A stretch of DNA of 64,000 nt from JACVRW01 sp040509755 (GTDB lineage: Bacteria; Actinomycetota; Thermoleophilia; Solirubrobacterales; Thermoleophilaceae): NCBI GenBank assembly GCA_040509755.1, contig JBEVKF010000070.1:1-64000 (forward strand), given 5' to 3'. A program made the position numbers and the translations under genes. Under the pieces are notes generated by a model. That model was not told the origin of the DNA and searched no databases. It saw nothing but the letters and a program-made list of their open reading frames with translations. Positions 1 through 7,448 of the stretch are shown piece after piece (positions within the stretch are counted from its first letter, which is position 1; every line of letters begins with the position of its first letter).

Positions 1-587
1 GAGCTCCTCCAGGCCGCGTCGATCCTCCAAGACCTGCACCGCGTAGCGGTGCGACGACGGTGACAGTTTGCGCACACGAGCTCGCAGTTGGCGATCTCGG
101 CCTTGATGTGTTTCAGCCGGTAGCCCTCCCGGACGAGCCTGCCGACCTCCATCTGCTTCGGTCCCACGTGGTCGAACTCGAGCACCGCGGCATCGGCCAG
201 CCCGCAGTCGGCGCATCGACCCGCGCGCAGGATCTCGATGAGGTACTTCCTGGCGATCGCGCGGCGGTTGTCGAGCGCCTGCTTGGTCTGGCGCCGGTGG
301 AGGTCCCCGCGCAGGCGCATGTACTCCCGCCGGCAGTCCTTGCATCTCACTTGCCCGCGGTGAAAGTCGGAGGCCAACAGGATCCGGCCGCAGCCATTGC
401 ACAGCTGCGCGGGCTCCCATCGGACCGGAGGCGGGGACGTGCTCCCGGCGGCCGGCGGAGCAATGCCGCCGGTCCATACGCTGGCTGACGACAGCGAGAC
501 CTGAAGCCGGCGACTGATCTCACGCAGCGATAGGCCCTGCGCACGCAGCCGGCGCGCTTCGATCTGTTCGTGCCGCTTCGCCACCAT
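1..587 (-). CDS. HNH endonuclease-like protein with N-terminal HTH (partial, 3' end off the window)
   Basis: The minus strand is open from an ATG at 587 to the left edge (about 195 codons seen). The N-terminus (about residues 1-40) looks like a resolvase-type helix-turn-helix (GLSLREISRRLQVS). A zinc-ribbon-like CNGC...CKDC pair follows near residues 62-85, and then an HNH-type core with CADCG, LEFDHV and NCELVCANCHRRR. The paired CxxC motifs plus DH and N...H are typical of HNH nucleases that bind structural zinc. The start codon lies 4 bases from a perfect LexA box, so SOS control is likely. A substrate cannot be named, and HNH folds also occur in homing and McrA-like nucleases. The C-terminus is missing only because the window ends. 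Confidence 0.8.
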   Translation of the reverse strand, partial: MVAKRHEQIEARRLRAQGLSLREISRRLQVSLSSASVWTGGIAPPAAGSTSPPPVRWEPAQLCNGCGRILLASDFHRGQVRCKDCRREYMRLRGDLHRRQTKQALDNRRAIARKYLIEILRAGRCADCGLADAAVLEFDHVGPKQMEVGRLVREGYRLKHIKAEIANCELVCANCHRRRTATRCRSWRIDAAWRS

Positions 588-590
588 ACG

Positions 591-604
591 CGAACATATG
601 TTCG
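591..604 (-). promoter_or_regulatory. LexA (SOS) box overlapping the promoter of the HNH gene
   Basis: The 14-base palindrome CGAACATATGTTCG matches the Gram-positive/actinobacterial SOS consensus CGAAC-N4-GTTCG exactly. Read on the minus strand it contains TATGTT, a TANNNT-type -10 element at 598-593, placed so that transcription would begin at or next to the A of the ATG at 587. This suggests a leaderless mRNA whose -10 region is covered by LexA. LexA itself is not in this window. Confidence 0.85.
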
Positions 605-648
605 CGGAACCGCCGGACGAGAAGAGCGGCCCTAGAATTGGGCGACAA

Positions 649-722
649 GGGGGCGTGGTCTAGCGGTTAAGACGCCGGCCTTTCACGCCGGAAATTCGCG
701 GGTTCGAATCCCGCCGCCCCTA
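649..722 (+). tRNA. tRNA-Glu (anticodon TTC)
   Basis: A full cloverleaf can be drawn. The acceptor stem GGGGGCG pairs with CGCCCCT (one G-U closing pair). The D arm is GTCT/AGAC. The anticodon stem is CCGGC/GCCGG with loop CTTTCAC, giving anticodon TTC. The T arm is GCGGG-TTCGAAT-CCCGC. The discriminator is A722 and CCA is not encoded. A TAGAAT -10-like element lies at 633-638, 11 bases upstream. The 3' end overlaps the stop codon of the minus-strand gene ending at 720. Confidence 0.95.
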
Positions 723-1061
723 CTGTCCGACGTCTGTGCTGGGTTCTGCGTTCGGGTCGTAGCTCCCGCACGACGCGGCGAAGACCAGTAGGGCTGCTAC
801 CACCCCGGGCAGGTGGCTCGTCGCCAGCATCACGATGAGGCCGGCGACTCCGCCGGCCACCGCAGAGAAGAGGACGTAGGCCGGCGGGAGCGAGAGGATC
901 CGTCCGGTCAGGACCGAGCAGGCCAGCCAGATGACCGGGCCGACCAGCCAGCCCCAGTCCTCGAAGAAGTCATGATCTAGGGTCAGGTCGAGGATCGCGA
1001 ACGGGATCGCGACCACGATCAGTTGGACGATCAGCGCCTTCCAGAACAGCCGGGCGTTCAA
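720..1061 (-). CDS. Small membrane protein between two tRNA genes
   Basis: 113 residues with a TTG start. Three to four hydrophobic stretches are visible (about residues 9-27, 38-52, 61-80 and 84-97), with a polar, Asp-rich C-terminal tail. I do not recognise the family. Upstream of the start, TAGTAT on the minus strand is a good -10 element 8 bases from the TTG. It overlaps the TAGACT -10 of tRNA-Val on the other strand, so the two genes share a compact divergent promoter. The stop codon overlaps the last three bases of tRNA-Glu. Lying wedged between tRNAs, it is probably a lineage-specific protein rather than a housekeeping enzyme. Confidence 0.65.
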   Translation of the reverse strand: MNARLFWKALIVQLIVVAIPFAILDLTLDHDFFEDWGWLVGPVIWLACSVLTGRILSLPPAYVLFSAVAGGVAGLIVMLATSHLPGVVAALLVFAASCGSYDPNAEPSTDVGQ

Positions 1062-1088
1062 GGGGGCGGATACTAGACTCGCCCGTCT

Positions 1089-1161
1089 GGGCGGTTAGCT
1101 CAGTTGGTAGAGCGCCACGTTTACACCGTGGAGGTCGCCCGTTCGAGCCGGGCACCGCCCA
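1089..1161 (+). tRNA. tRNA-Val (anticodon TAC)
   Basis: The cloverleaf is GGGCGGT acceptor with ACCGCCC, D arm GCTC/GAGC, anticodon stem CCACG/CGTGG with loop TTTACAC (anticodon TAC), T arm GCCCG-TTCGAGC-CGGGC, and discriminator A1161. CCA is not encoded. TAGACT at 1074-1079 is a plausible -10. The 3' half (1144-1162) recurs with one mismatch at 14148-14166. Confidence 0.95.
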
Positions 1162-1204
1162 TCCTCGCGAGTCCCGTTCTGGCCGGGTTCGGCCACATAC
1201 TCCG

Positions 1205-2296
1205 GTGATCATTCCGTCGGAGCGGAACGTTCAGTTTGCGGCGCCTGCGTGGCTCAGGAACCTGGGCTTCTCGTCGTGGCTGCTTGTTGGCTTCGTGCTG
1301 ATCATCGTCGGGCTCATCTGGCTCCTCGGCCAGACGTCGACGATCGTCATGCCGGTGATCCTCGCCGCCGTGCTGGGCTCTGTCGCCGGACCGGCGGTCG
1401 GGTGGCTGGAGCGCCACAGGGTTCCGCGCATCGTCGGCGCGATCCTCGTCTTGCTCGGGCTCGTTGCGATCGGCGTGCTGATCTTCTGCCTCGTCTTCGG
1501 GGGCATATCCGCAAACTCGAGCGAGATCTCGGCGAAGATGAACCAGGCGCTGAACAAGATGCAGGGCTGGTTGAGCGACCTTGGCGTGGACAACACTCAG
1601 AGCGCCAAGCAGGACGTGCAGAAGGCGGCGCCCGAGATCCGCACGACGCTGCTGAGCGGGGTCGCGGCGGGCATCGCGGGTCTCAAGAACCTGCTGTTCT
1701 TCCTTGCCTTCGCGACGCTCAGCACGCTGTTCGTACTCAAGGACGGGCCCGTGATGCACCGCTTCATCAACCGGCACCTGGGCGTGCCCGAAGCGGACGC
1801 CAACATCGTCACGACCAACATCGCCAGGTCGCTGCGCAGCTACTTCCTCGCCGTGACGATCATCGCCGCGTTCAACGCCATCCTGATCGGGGGCGCCGCG
1901 CTGATACTCGGGGTGCCGCTCGCCGGCACGATCGCGGTCGTGACGTTCGTGGGTGCCTACGTGCCCTACGTCGGCGCGTGGGTCGCCGGCGGCTTCGCCG
2001 TGCTGATCGCGCTCGGCACCGGCACCACCTCGGACGCGGCGATTATGGCGGTCGTCGCTCTACTCGCCAACGGTGCGCTCCAGCAGCTGATCCAGCCGTT
2101 CGTGATGGGTGCGACGCTGAGCCTCAACCCGCTCGTTGTACTCGTCGTCACGATCGGCGCCGGCTGTCTCTTCGGAATGGTCGGGCTGACGCTCGCCGCC
2201 CCACTTACCTCCGCGGCCGTGCACATCGCCAACGAGCTGCAGGCCCGGAGCAACGGCACGGCGCGCGGCGATCCGGCGCCGGCGCCGTCCGGGTAA
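1205..2296 (+). CDS. AI-2E family transporter (DUF20/UPF0118 permease)
   Basis: 363 residues with the usual build of this family. There are two N-terminal membrane helices (about 25-45 and 47-65), a third near 75-97, a soluble amphipathic segment (about 100-155), and a C-terminal block of five helices with FLVLKD-like and LIQPFVMG-like motifs (here STLFVLKDG and QQLIQPFVMG). Family members are proposed exporters of small molecules or ions, including AI-2 and Na+/H+ exchange in some species, so the substrate is unknown here. The GTG at 1205 lies only 43 bases after tRNA-Val, so transcription may read through from the tRNA or start in that short gap. No clear ribosome-binding site was seen. Confidence 0.88.
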   Translation: MIIPSERNVQFAAPAWLRNLGFSSWLLVGFVLIIVGLIWLLGQTSTIVMPVILAAVLGSVAGPAVGWLERHRVPRIVGAILVLLGLVAIGVLIFCLVFGGISANSSEISAKMNQALNKMQGWLSDLGVDNTQSAKQDVQKAAPEIRTTLLSGVAAGIAGLKNLLFFLAFATLSTLFVLKDGPVMHRFINRHLGVPEADANIVTTNIARSLRSYFLAVTIIAAFNAILIGGAALILGVPLAGTIAVVTFVGAYVPYVGAWVAGGFAVLIALGTGTTSDAAIMAVVALLANGALQQLIQPFVMGATLSLNPLVVLVVTIGAGCLFGMVGLTLAAPLTSAAVHIANELQARSNGTARGDPAPAPSG

Positions 2297-2302
2297 GCCC
2301 GC

Positions 2303-2485
2303 TCAGCCCGAGCGGATCAGCTTCGCGAGCCACCAGCCGAACAGGCCCAACCCGGCCACGATCACGATGACGCCCGCGAAGGCGCCGACGAGCCAGAAGA
2401 CCCCGATGGCTGCGAAAAGCCACACGATCATCGCCACGACCAGCTCGATCGTGATCCGCTCTTCGTTGATCTCCGGCTCGGTCAC
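2303..2485 (-). CDS. 60-residue double-helix membrane protein
   Basis: A GTG start at 2485 gives a 60-residue protein. It has a short acidic N-terminus (TEPEINEER) followed by two hydrophobic helices (about 13-33 and 35-53, the latter with a GLGLFGWW motif) and a basic C-terminus. A longer reading in the same frame is possible, but it would run antisense through the start of the peptidase gene. It is convergent with the AI-2E gene, 6 bases apart. Family and function are not recognised. The hydrophobic pattern and acidic start are protein-like, but the small size keeps confidence moderate. Confidence 0.55.
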   Translation of the reverse strand: MTEPEINEERITIELVVAMIVWLFAAIGVFWLVGAFAGVIVIVAGLGLFGWWLAKLIRSG

Positions 2486-2549
2486 CCTCACCCGTGAGGA
2501 TACGCCTGCCCGAACCCCTGGGCAGGTCGGGGCAGCGTATGTTCGGGCC

Positions 2550-3194
2550 GTGAGCGACCTCGATGTGGAGCGCCTCCAAACGTCCCTCAATCGCTTCACG
2601 GACCGCTGGCTCGAGAACGTCGCGCCTCTGATCGTTGACGGCGAGAAGGGCTTCCTGACGGACCGACGCATCAAGGGCGTGAAGTGGTATCTCGGGTATC
2701 TCGGCGAGCGCGATAGCAGGGTGACGAACAAGTTCGTCCGCCGCATGCGTCACCCGAGAAATCCGCGTTGGTCGTCGGTGAGGCAGGTGTCACGGGGCAT
2801 CCGTAGGCGGCGGCGCCAGGGCCGGCGGGCGATCGAGGACCTCGACCCGCGGCCCGACGTCTCGATGTTCGACGGTCGCCCGGTGGCGACCTGGCTGCGC
2901 AGGTATCTGGTCTGGGCTCGCGAGCATGGCTGGCGCGGCCGGCTCATTTCGGGTTGGCGCTCGCCGGAGTACAGCGAGCAGCTGTGCTTCGAGATGTGCG
3001 GCAGGCCGACCTGTCCGGGTCGCTGTGCGGGCCGCGCATCGCACCACTCGAAGAACCAGAAGCCGGGTGGGGCGGTCGACGTGTCGGATTACGTCCAGTT
3101 CGGGGCGTTGATGGAGCGCGGTCCGTACCAGCCTCGAATCTTCAACGCCCTCGGCCCCGTCGATCCGGGCCACTTCTCATCAACCGGGAGGTGA
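2550..3194 (+). CDS. M15-like (D-Ala-D-Ala carboxypeptidase type) metallopeptidase
   Basis: 214 residues from a GTG. The C-terminal half carries the M15/VanY pattern: SGWRSPEYSEQLC (about 134-146), then SHHSKNQKPGGAVD (about 164-177), then DPGHFS (about 205-210). In this family the zinc ligands are a His and an Asp in the SxHxxGxAxD segment (H166, D177) and a later His (H208). The N-terminal 100 residues are basic and unassigned, with an RRRRRQGRR patch. Between the first and second motifs sits a four-cysteine cluster (C146, C150, C155, C159), which is not typical of VanY and may bind a structural metal. The likely role is peptidoglycan peptide trimming or an endolysin-like activity. No signal peptide is evident. 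Confidence 0.7.
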   Translation: MSDLDVERLQTSLNRFTDRWLENVAPLIVDGEKGFLTDRRIKGVKWYLGYLGERDSRVTNKFVRRMRHPRNPRWSSVRQVSRGIRRRRRQGRRAIEDLDPRPDVSMFDGRPVATWLRRYLVWAREHGWRGRLISGWRSPEYSEQLCFEMCGRPTCPGRCAGRASHHSKNQKPGGAVDVSDYVQFGALMERGPYQPRIFNALGPVDPGHFSSTGR

Positions 3195-3250
3195 CTGTAG
3201 GCTGGCGCCCGCGGGCGCGGCGCCGAAGCGGGTGGGAGGGATCCACGGAC

Positions 3251-3862
3251 ATGGACTGGAACGAGATCGAGCGCCTCCGTATTGACGGCTTTGCGGTTGC
3301 TCGGCGCGGCTACGATCGGCGCGAGGTCGACAAGTTCCTCGGCGCCTTGTTGGACTGGCTCGAGACGGACGCGCCGAAGGACCTCGGGGGAATGGCGGTC
3401 AAGCGCAAGTTCGAACTCGCCGGCAAGTCGACCGCGCAGATTCTGCTGACGACGGAGCACGAGTCCGAGCAGATGCTCCGCCAAACGGAGGAGGCATGCG
3501 CGGATCTGCGTAGCCAGGCGGAGGCCGCGTCGCGGGAGGTTCGGCGAGCGGCGGACGAGCATGCGGCGAAGGTGCGCGAGAAGGCTGACGAGGACGCGCG
3601 TCGCACAGGCGAGGCGGCCGGCGCGAAGGCGAAGAGGGTCGTCGAAGAAGCGGAGCGCCGCCGGGCGCAGATCGAGGCGGTCATCGGTGAACTGGAGACG
3701 CGCCGCGATGGCGCGCTCCAGGAGCTGCAGCGCCTCCAAGGCGAGCTTGCGTCGACGGTCGAAAAGCACAGGTCCGGGTCGAGCTCACGCAAGCGCAACG
3801 ACGGAGAGGCCGCCGATCGGACAGTGGCGACCAAGCCCGCGAACCCCATCGCCAAGCCCTAG
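3251..3862 (+). CDS. DivIVA-domain coiled-coil protein
   Basis: 203 residues. The ATG at 3251 is preceded by a GGTGGGAGGG ribosome-binding site. The N-terminus holds the DivIVA signature (FAVARRGYDRREVDKFL, about residues 13-29), used by this family to bind curved membrane at poles and septa. Residues about 65-175 are a long Ala/Glu/Arg-rich coiled coil, followed by a disordered basic tail. It is shorter than Wag31 and is not next to ftsZ or other division genes, so it is probably an accessory paralogue, not the main polar growth protein. The role is inferred from the domain. Confidence 0.8.
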   Translation: MDWNEIERLRIDGFAVARRGYDRREVDKFLGALLDWLETDAPKDLGGMAVKRKFELAGKSTAQILLTTEHESEQMLRQTEEACADLRSQAEAASREVRRAADEHAAKVREKADEDARRTGEAAGAKAKRVVEEAERRRAQIEAVIGELETRRDGALQELQRLQGELASTVEKHRSGSSSRKRNDGEAADRTVATKPANPIAKP

Positions 3863-4006
3863 CCCGCGACGTACTTCCCGCTCGACGCCACCTACGACCT
3901 AATCGTCGCTTGGCGGACGGGACGGTTCGCACAAAGCCCGCCATGAGTGTGCAGGTCGGCGAGCCGGGCACCCGGAAGACATTGTTGGCGAAACCAGGAG
4001 ACGGGC

Positions 4007-4213
4007 ATGGCTACTGTGACTGAACTCGGACAGACGGCGCTGCAGGGGTGGCGCGAGAAGGTGGCAGATGGGGTCTCCCAGCCGGTCGCAAACCGTGCGC
4101 CCCTCCAGGAGGATCAGGTGCGGGCCGTCATCGGAGCTGCCTTCTTTGTCCTGTCTGTGATCTACGTGGCTAAGACAATCTTGGCGGCGACGCGCCAGGC
4201 GCGTCGAGGCTGA
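4007..4213 (+). CDS. 68-residue single-pass membrane protein
   Basis: ATG at 4007 with an ACCAGGAG ribosome-binding site 6 bases upstream. The first 40 residues are amphipathic and polar. One membrane helix follows (AVIGAAFFVLSVIYVAKTIL, about residues 40-59) with a short basic tail. The 144-base gap before it (3863-4006) shows no other gene. The family is not recognised. The clear ribosome-binding site and the helix with positive flank support a real protein. Confidence 0.6.
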   Translation: MATVTELGQTALQGWREKVADGVSQPVANRAPLQEDQVRAVIGAAFFVLSVIYVAKTILAATRQARRG

Positions 4214-4227
4214 GTCACACTGCGCGA

Positions 4228-4743
4228 CTAGCCGCACGAATGATGCGGTGTCAGAGTGGTGAATGCGCCGGCGAAAAAGACGAGAGGGTCTCCGCTGAGC
4301 GAGATACGCAGGTCGTGGACTCGCCCTACGACGATCCAGTGATCGCCGGCGGGGTACTCGGCGACAATCTCACACTCCAGCGTGGTGGCGGCGTCCGCCA
4401 CCAGCGGTGCGCCGCCGCGTCCTAGCTCCCAGTCGAGACCCGCGAACCGGTCGGCACCGGCAGGGGTCGCACGTATGACGAACCGCTCGTGTCGCCGCCG
4501 CAGCACGTTGACGCCGAACCGCCCAGTTCTGCGCATGCGGGACCACGTGAGTGAGCTACGCGCTGGGCAGAATGAGATCAGGGGCGGCTCGAGCGAGACG
4601 GACGTGAGTGAGTTCACGATCAGCCCTGTGGGCTTGCCGTCGGGCGCCGCCGTTACGAAAGCGACACCGGTGGCGAACCGCCCGAGAGCCTCTCGGAACG
4701 AGCGCGTGTCGAGCGCTGGCGGGGCGGCGGCTGTCATTACCAA
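4228..4743 (-). CDS. Flavin reductase family protein (HpaC/DIM6-like)
   Basis: 171 residues with the FMN-binding split-barrel pattern: FREALGRFATGVAFVTA near the start, GLIVNSLTSVSLEPPLISFCP (about 40-60), FGVNVL, and a late DHWIVVGRVHDL. Such enzymes reduce FMN or FAD with NAD(P)H and pass the reduced flavin to a partner oxygenase. It directly follows the acyl-CoA-dehydrogenase-like gene (6-base gap), which suggests the two form a two-component flavin-dependent monooxygenase. A start a few codons inside is possible because the sequence begins MVMTAA. Confidence 0.88.
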   Translation of the reverse strand: MVMTAAAPPALDTRSFREALGRFATGVAFVTAAPDGKPTGLIVNSLTSVSLEPPLISFCPARSSLTWSRMRRTGRFGVNVLRRRHERFVIRATPAGADRFAGLDWELGRGGAPLVADAATTLECEIVAEYPAGDHWIVVGRVHDLRISLSGDPLVFFAGAFTTLTPHHSCG

Positions 4744-4749
4744 CGCCTC

Positions 4750-5967
4750 TCAGTGGAGGGAGGTCTCTTCGCCGAGGGCGACCTGTGCGAGGTAGTCATA
4801 AGCACGGTTCGCGCCGAGCGGGTGCATGAAGGAGCCGGCCTTGACGTCGCGGTAGGCGCGCGCCAGCGGGCTCCCGTTCAGGTAGCCGGCGCCGCCCGAC
4901 AGAGCGAGCGCGCGCTGTACTACCCGGGTAGCTGCCTCGCCCACGAACGCCTTGGCGGTTTGAGCCTCGGCGAAGACAGCCTGGAGCTCCTCGGGGGTGC
5001 CGTCCGATGCCGGGTTTCGGGCCCGGTGGTCGTCGATCAGCGCTGCCGCGCGGGAGAGCGCGGCGCGGGCCGCCGAAAGGTCGACGGCGTTGTCGGCCAC
5101 CTGCATTCGTGCGTGCGCGTCGCCGTTGATCCGGCGAGCGACGCCGCGGCGAGCGATGGCGTCGGCCGATTCGGCAATGCCGAGCGAGACGGCCGCGTGG
5201 AACGGCCCCGCCACCAGGTTGCGCTCCATGTAGGGCACCGGGTCACCGGCCTTGAAGCCGCCTCGTACACCGGACGGCGGTAGCTCGACCCCCTCCAGCG
5301 AGATGGAGTTGCTGCCGGAGGCGCGCATGCCGAGCGCGTCCCAGTCGTCGTGGACGACGACTCCGGGCGCATCGGTGGGCACCATCGCGTACGCGTAGCG
5401 CTCGATGCCCTGGTCGTCGACGTAGGTCACCGCCACGTAGAAATCCGTGGCTGCCGGCGACATCGTGCAGAACATCTTGCGGCCGTCGATTTGCCAGCCG
5501 CACCCGGTACGGGTTGCACGCGTGCCCGGGCGCGTGAGGTCTTGGCCAGGCTCGCTGATCGCGGCGGCCAGCAACACGCCGTTGCGGGCGATCTGCCCGA
5601 GCGACGTGGCGAAGCTCCGGGCGCGACGCTCCTGACCGGATGCGACGGCGACTTCGCGGCGACGCTGCATGTTGTGCACTGCGACCAGGTGCATGTTCAC
5701 GCCGATCGCGACGGAGGCGTCGCCGCGCCCCAGGCGGCTCGACGCGACAACCAGGTCGTGCGCGGACGAGACGCCGAGCCCGCCCAGCTCGACGGGGATC
5801 GGCGCCCTGAAGTACCCCGCGCCCTTCAGTGCCTCGATAGCTTCGAAGGGGTAGCTGCCGTCGCGGTCATGCTTGGTTGCGTGGAGGGAGAGCTCCGACG
5901 AGAGCTCCTCGGCGATCGCCACTAGACGAGCGCCGGCGTCGGTACGGGCTGCGAGCTCAATCGACAT
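4750..5967 (-). CDS. Acyl-CoA dehydrogenase-like flavoprotein (possible DszC/HsaA-type monooxygenase)
   Basis: About 405 residues from the ATG at 5967. An upstream in-frame TTG at 5994 is also possible. The order is that of the acyl-CoA dehydrogenase fold: N-terminal helical domain, middle beta domain (LLAAAISEPG, about 135-145; DALGMRASGSNSI, about 220-232), and C-terminal helical bundle with ALSGGAGYLNGSPLARAYRDVKAG near the end. The usual catalytic Glu of beta-oxidation enzymes is not obvious. Because a flavin reductase is encoded immediately downstream, the DszC/HsaA/HpaB-like monooxygenase branch of this fold fits better than a dehydrogenase. The substrate is unknown. It is probably co-transcribed with the OsmC gene 30 bases upstream. 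Confidence 0.82.
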   Translation of the reverse strand: MSIELAARTDAGARLVAIAEELSSELSLHATKHDRDGSYPFEAIEALKGAGYFRAPIPVELGGLGVSSAHDLVVASSRLGRGDASVAIGVNMHLVAVHNMQRRREVAVASGQERRARSFATSLGQIARNGVLLAAAISEPGQDLTRPGTRATRTGCGWQIDGRKMFCTMSPAATDFYVAVTYVDDQGIERYAYAMVPTDAPGVVVHDDWDALGMRASGSNSISLEGVELPPSGVRGGFKAGDPVPYMERNLVAGPFHAAVSLGIAESADAIARRGVARRINGDAHARMQVADNAVDLSAARAALSRAAALIDDHRARNPASDGTPEELQAVFAEAQTAKAFVGEAATRVVQRALALSGGAGYLNGSPLARAYRDVKAGSFMHPLGANRAYDYLAQVALGEETSLH

Positions 5968-5997
5968 GGCGGAATGTCCAAGCCGTTCACGCAAGCC

Positions 5998-6567
5998 TCA
6001 ATCGGTCGTCAGCTCGATGTCAACGGGCACGCCGTTGGTGACCATGTCGTAGACGGCCGAGCGCTCCCGAGCGCGCTCCACGACCTCGCGCAGCTTCTCC
6101 GCCGGCGCGTCGCCCGTCACTCGGAAGGACACGCCGATGCGCTCGAACCCGTTGCGTGGCTCGTCGTCCAACCCGAATGCGCCGCGCGCGTCAAGGTCGC
6201 CTGTGAGGGTCGATTCGACCGATGTGAGCTCCACCTTGCGCGCTGTCGCCACGTAGACAATCGAGGTGGTCAGGCACGCGGCTAGCGCGTGCAGCAGGTA
6301 CTCGACCGGGTTCGGGCCGGTGTTGCTACCGAGCAAGATCGCCGGCTCGCCCGCGTCGAGCTCGAACTCGTCGCTGCGCGTGCTGTCCTCGGCGCCCGCG
6401 CCGTAGAAGCCCTGGATCGTTGAGCGGTTGTGGGCCTCGTCGATCCAGCTGTTGGTGGCGCGGAATTGGAACTTCGCCAGCTCTGGCTGCGCCTTGATCA
6501 GGTCCAGCGTGGCGAACATCTTGTCGGCGTTCACCCCGTTGCGGATGGTGTCTGTCCCTACGCTCAC
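5998..6567 (-). CDS. OsmC-like peroxidase family protein
   Basis: 189 residues. The central motif GPNPVEYLLHALAACLTTS carries the first redox Cys on the conserved helix (about residues 83-101). In canonical OsmC/Ohr a second Cys occurs before the last strand, but here the segment reads RERSAVYDMVTNGVPVDIEL, with no Cys, as in some other OsmC subfamilies. Peroxide reduction through the usual Cys pair is therefore doubtful. It is the first gene of a leftward operon with the flavoenzyme and flavin reductase, and it is divergent from the SARP regulator. Confidence 0.85.
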   Translation of the reverse strand: MSVGTDTIRNGVNADKMFATLDLIKAQPELAKFQFRATNSWIDEAHNRSTIQGFYGAGAEDSTRSDEFELDAGEPAILLGSNTGPNPVEYLLHALAACLTTSIVYVATARKVELTSVESTLTGDLDARGAFGLDDEPRNGFERIGVSFRVTGDAPAEKLREVVERARERSAVYDMVTNGVPVDIELTTD

Positions 6568-6657
6568 GGCGAGACCTCCCGGTCATCGTGCTGTGGTGGC
6601 GGGCATTGCTTCGTTCGCGAGCGATGGTCTCAACGGGTGCTTTCCGGAACATTTCCT

Positions 6658-6674
6658 CAAGCTTTCTAAGCTTG
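6658..6674 (+). promoter_or_regulatory. Inverted repeat at the SARP gene start (candidate operator)
   Basis: A perfect inverted repeat CAAGCTT-TCT-AAGCTTG ends 6 bases before the ATG of the SARP-like regulator. It could be an operator or an mRNA hairpin that masks the ribosome-binding site (GCTGAGG). The divergent OsmC gene starts about 90 bases to the left. Confidence 0.4.
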
Positions 6675-6680
6675 CTGAGG

Positions 6681-7448
6681 ATGACGCAGGCGGGTGGCAC
6701 GAGAATCCAGCTCTGCGGACGGCTCGTCGTGAGGGTGGCGGGGCAGCGAGTCGATGAGCAGCTCCCGGGCGCCAAGGGCCGGCTGCTACTGGCATACCTC
6801 GTTCTCAACCGCGCCCGGCGAATGAATCGCGACGAGTTGCTGAACGCGGTCTATGGCGACGAGGTCTCGCCCGACCACCAGTCGCGTTTGAGCGTCGTGC
6901 TCTCGAAGTTGCGTCGCGTCCTCGGACCAGGACTGGTGACCGGACGATCCGAGATGGAGCTCGTTCTGGCGCGCGATGCTTTTGTCGACGTGGAGGCAGC
7001 GCACGAGGGCCTGCACCGTGCCGAGTATCACGTCGCCAACGGAGAGTGGGCAGAGGCGTGGGGCCCTGCCGGCATCGCGTACCACATCGCCAATCGGCCG
7101 CTGCTTCAAGGGCAGGATCGCCCGTGGCTCGACGAGTGGCGACGACGCCTCGACGACATCCGGTTGCGCGGACTCGAATGCGTAGCCCAAGCTCGCCTCG
7201 GCCTCGGCGGACCAACGCTGCCACAGGCCGAGACGTGTGGGCGCAGGCTGATCGAGTTGGCGCCCTACCGTGAGAGCGGTCACCAGATCCTGATGGAGGC
7301 GCTTGCTCGGCGCGGAAATGCTGCCGAGGCGTTGCTCGTCTACGACCGTCTACGGGTCCTGCTTCGCGACGAGCTCGGAATCGCCCCCAGCCCGGCCGTG
7401 CAGAGCGTCTACCGGCGCCTACTCGACGAGACGAAGACGACGGCCTAG
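6681..7448 (+). CDS. SARP/AfsR-type transcriptional regulator (OmpR-like wHTH plus BTAD)
   Basis: 255 residues. ATG 6681 is preferred over an upstream ATG at 6588 because GCTGAGG sits just before it and homology begins here. Residues about 8-95 form the OmpR-like winged helix (AYLVLNRARRMNRDELLNAVYGD). Residues about 100-250 form the bacterial transcriptional activation domain, an all-helical TPR-like region that closes with DELGIAPSPAVQSVYRRLL, very typical of SARPs. There is no receiver, NB-ARC or other C-terminal domain, so it is a short SARP. It probably controls the divergent OsmC-flavoenzyme-flavin reductase operon. Its stop codon overlaps that of the minus-strand DUF1059 gene. Confidence 0.85.
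   Translation: MTQAGGTRIQLCGRLVVRVAGQRVDEQLPGAKGRLLLAYLVLNRARRMNRDELLNAVYGDEVSPDHQSRLSVVLSKLRRVLGPGLVTGRSEMELVLARDAFVDVEAAHEGLHRAEYHVANGEWAEAWGPAGIAYHIANRPLLQGQDRPWLDEWRRRLDDIRLRGLECVAQARLGLGGPTLPQAETCGRRLIELAPYRESGHQILMEALARRGNAAEALLVYDRLRVLLRDELGIAPSPAVQSVYRRLLDETKTTA

Noticed and set aside
60..488. 142-codon plus-strand frame at the left edge
   Set aside because: It is the antisense shadow of the HNH gene, which has clear domain motifs on the minus strand.
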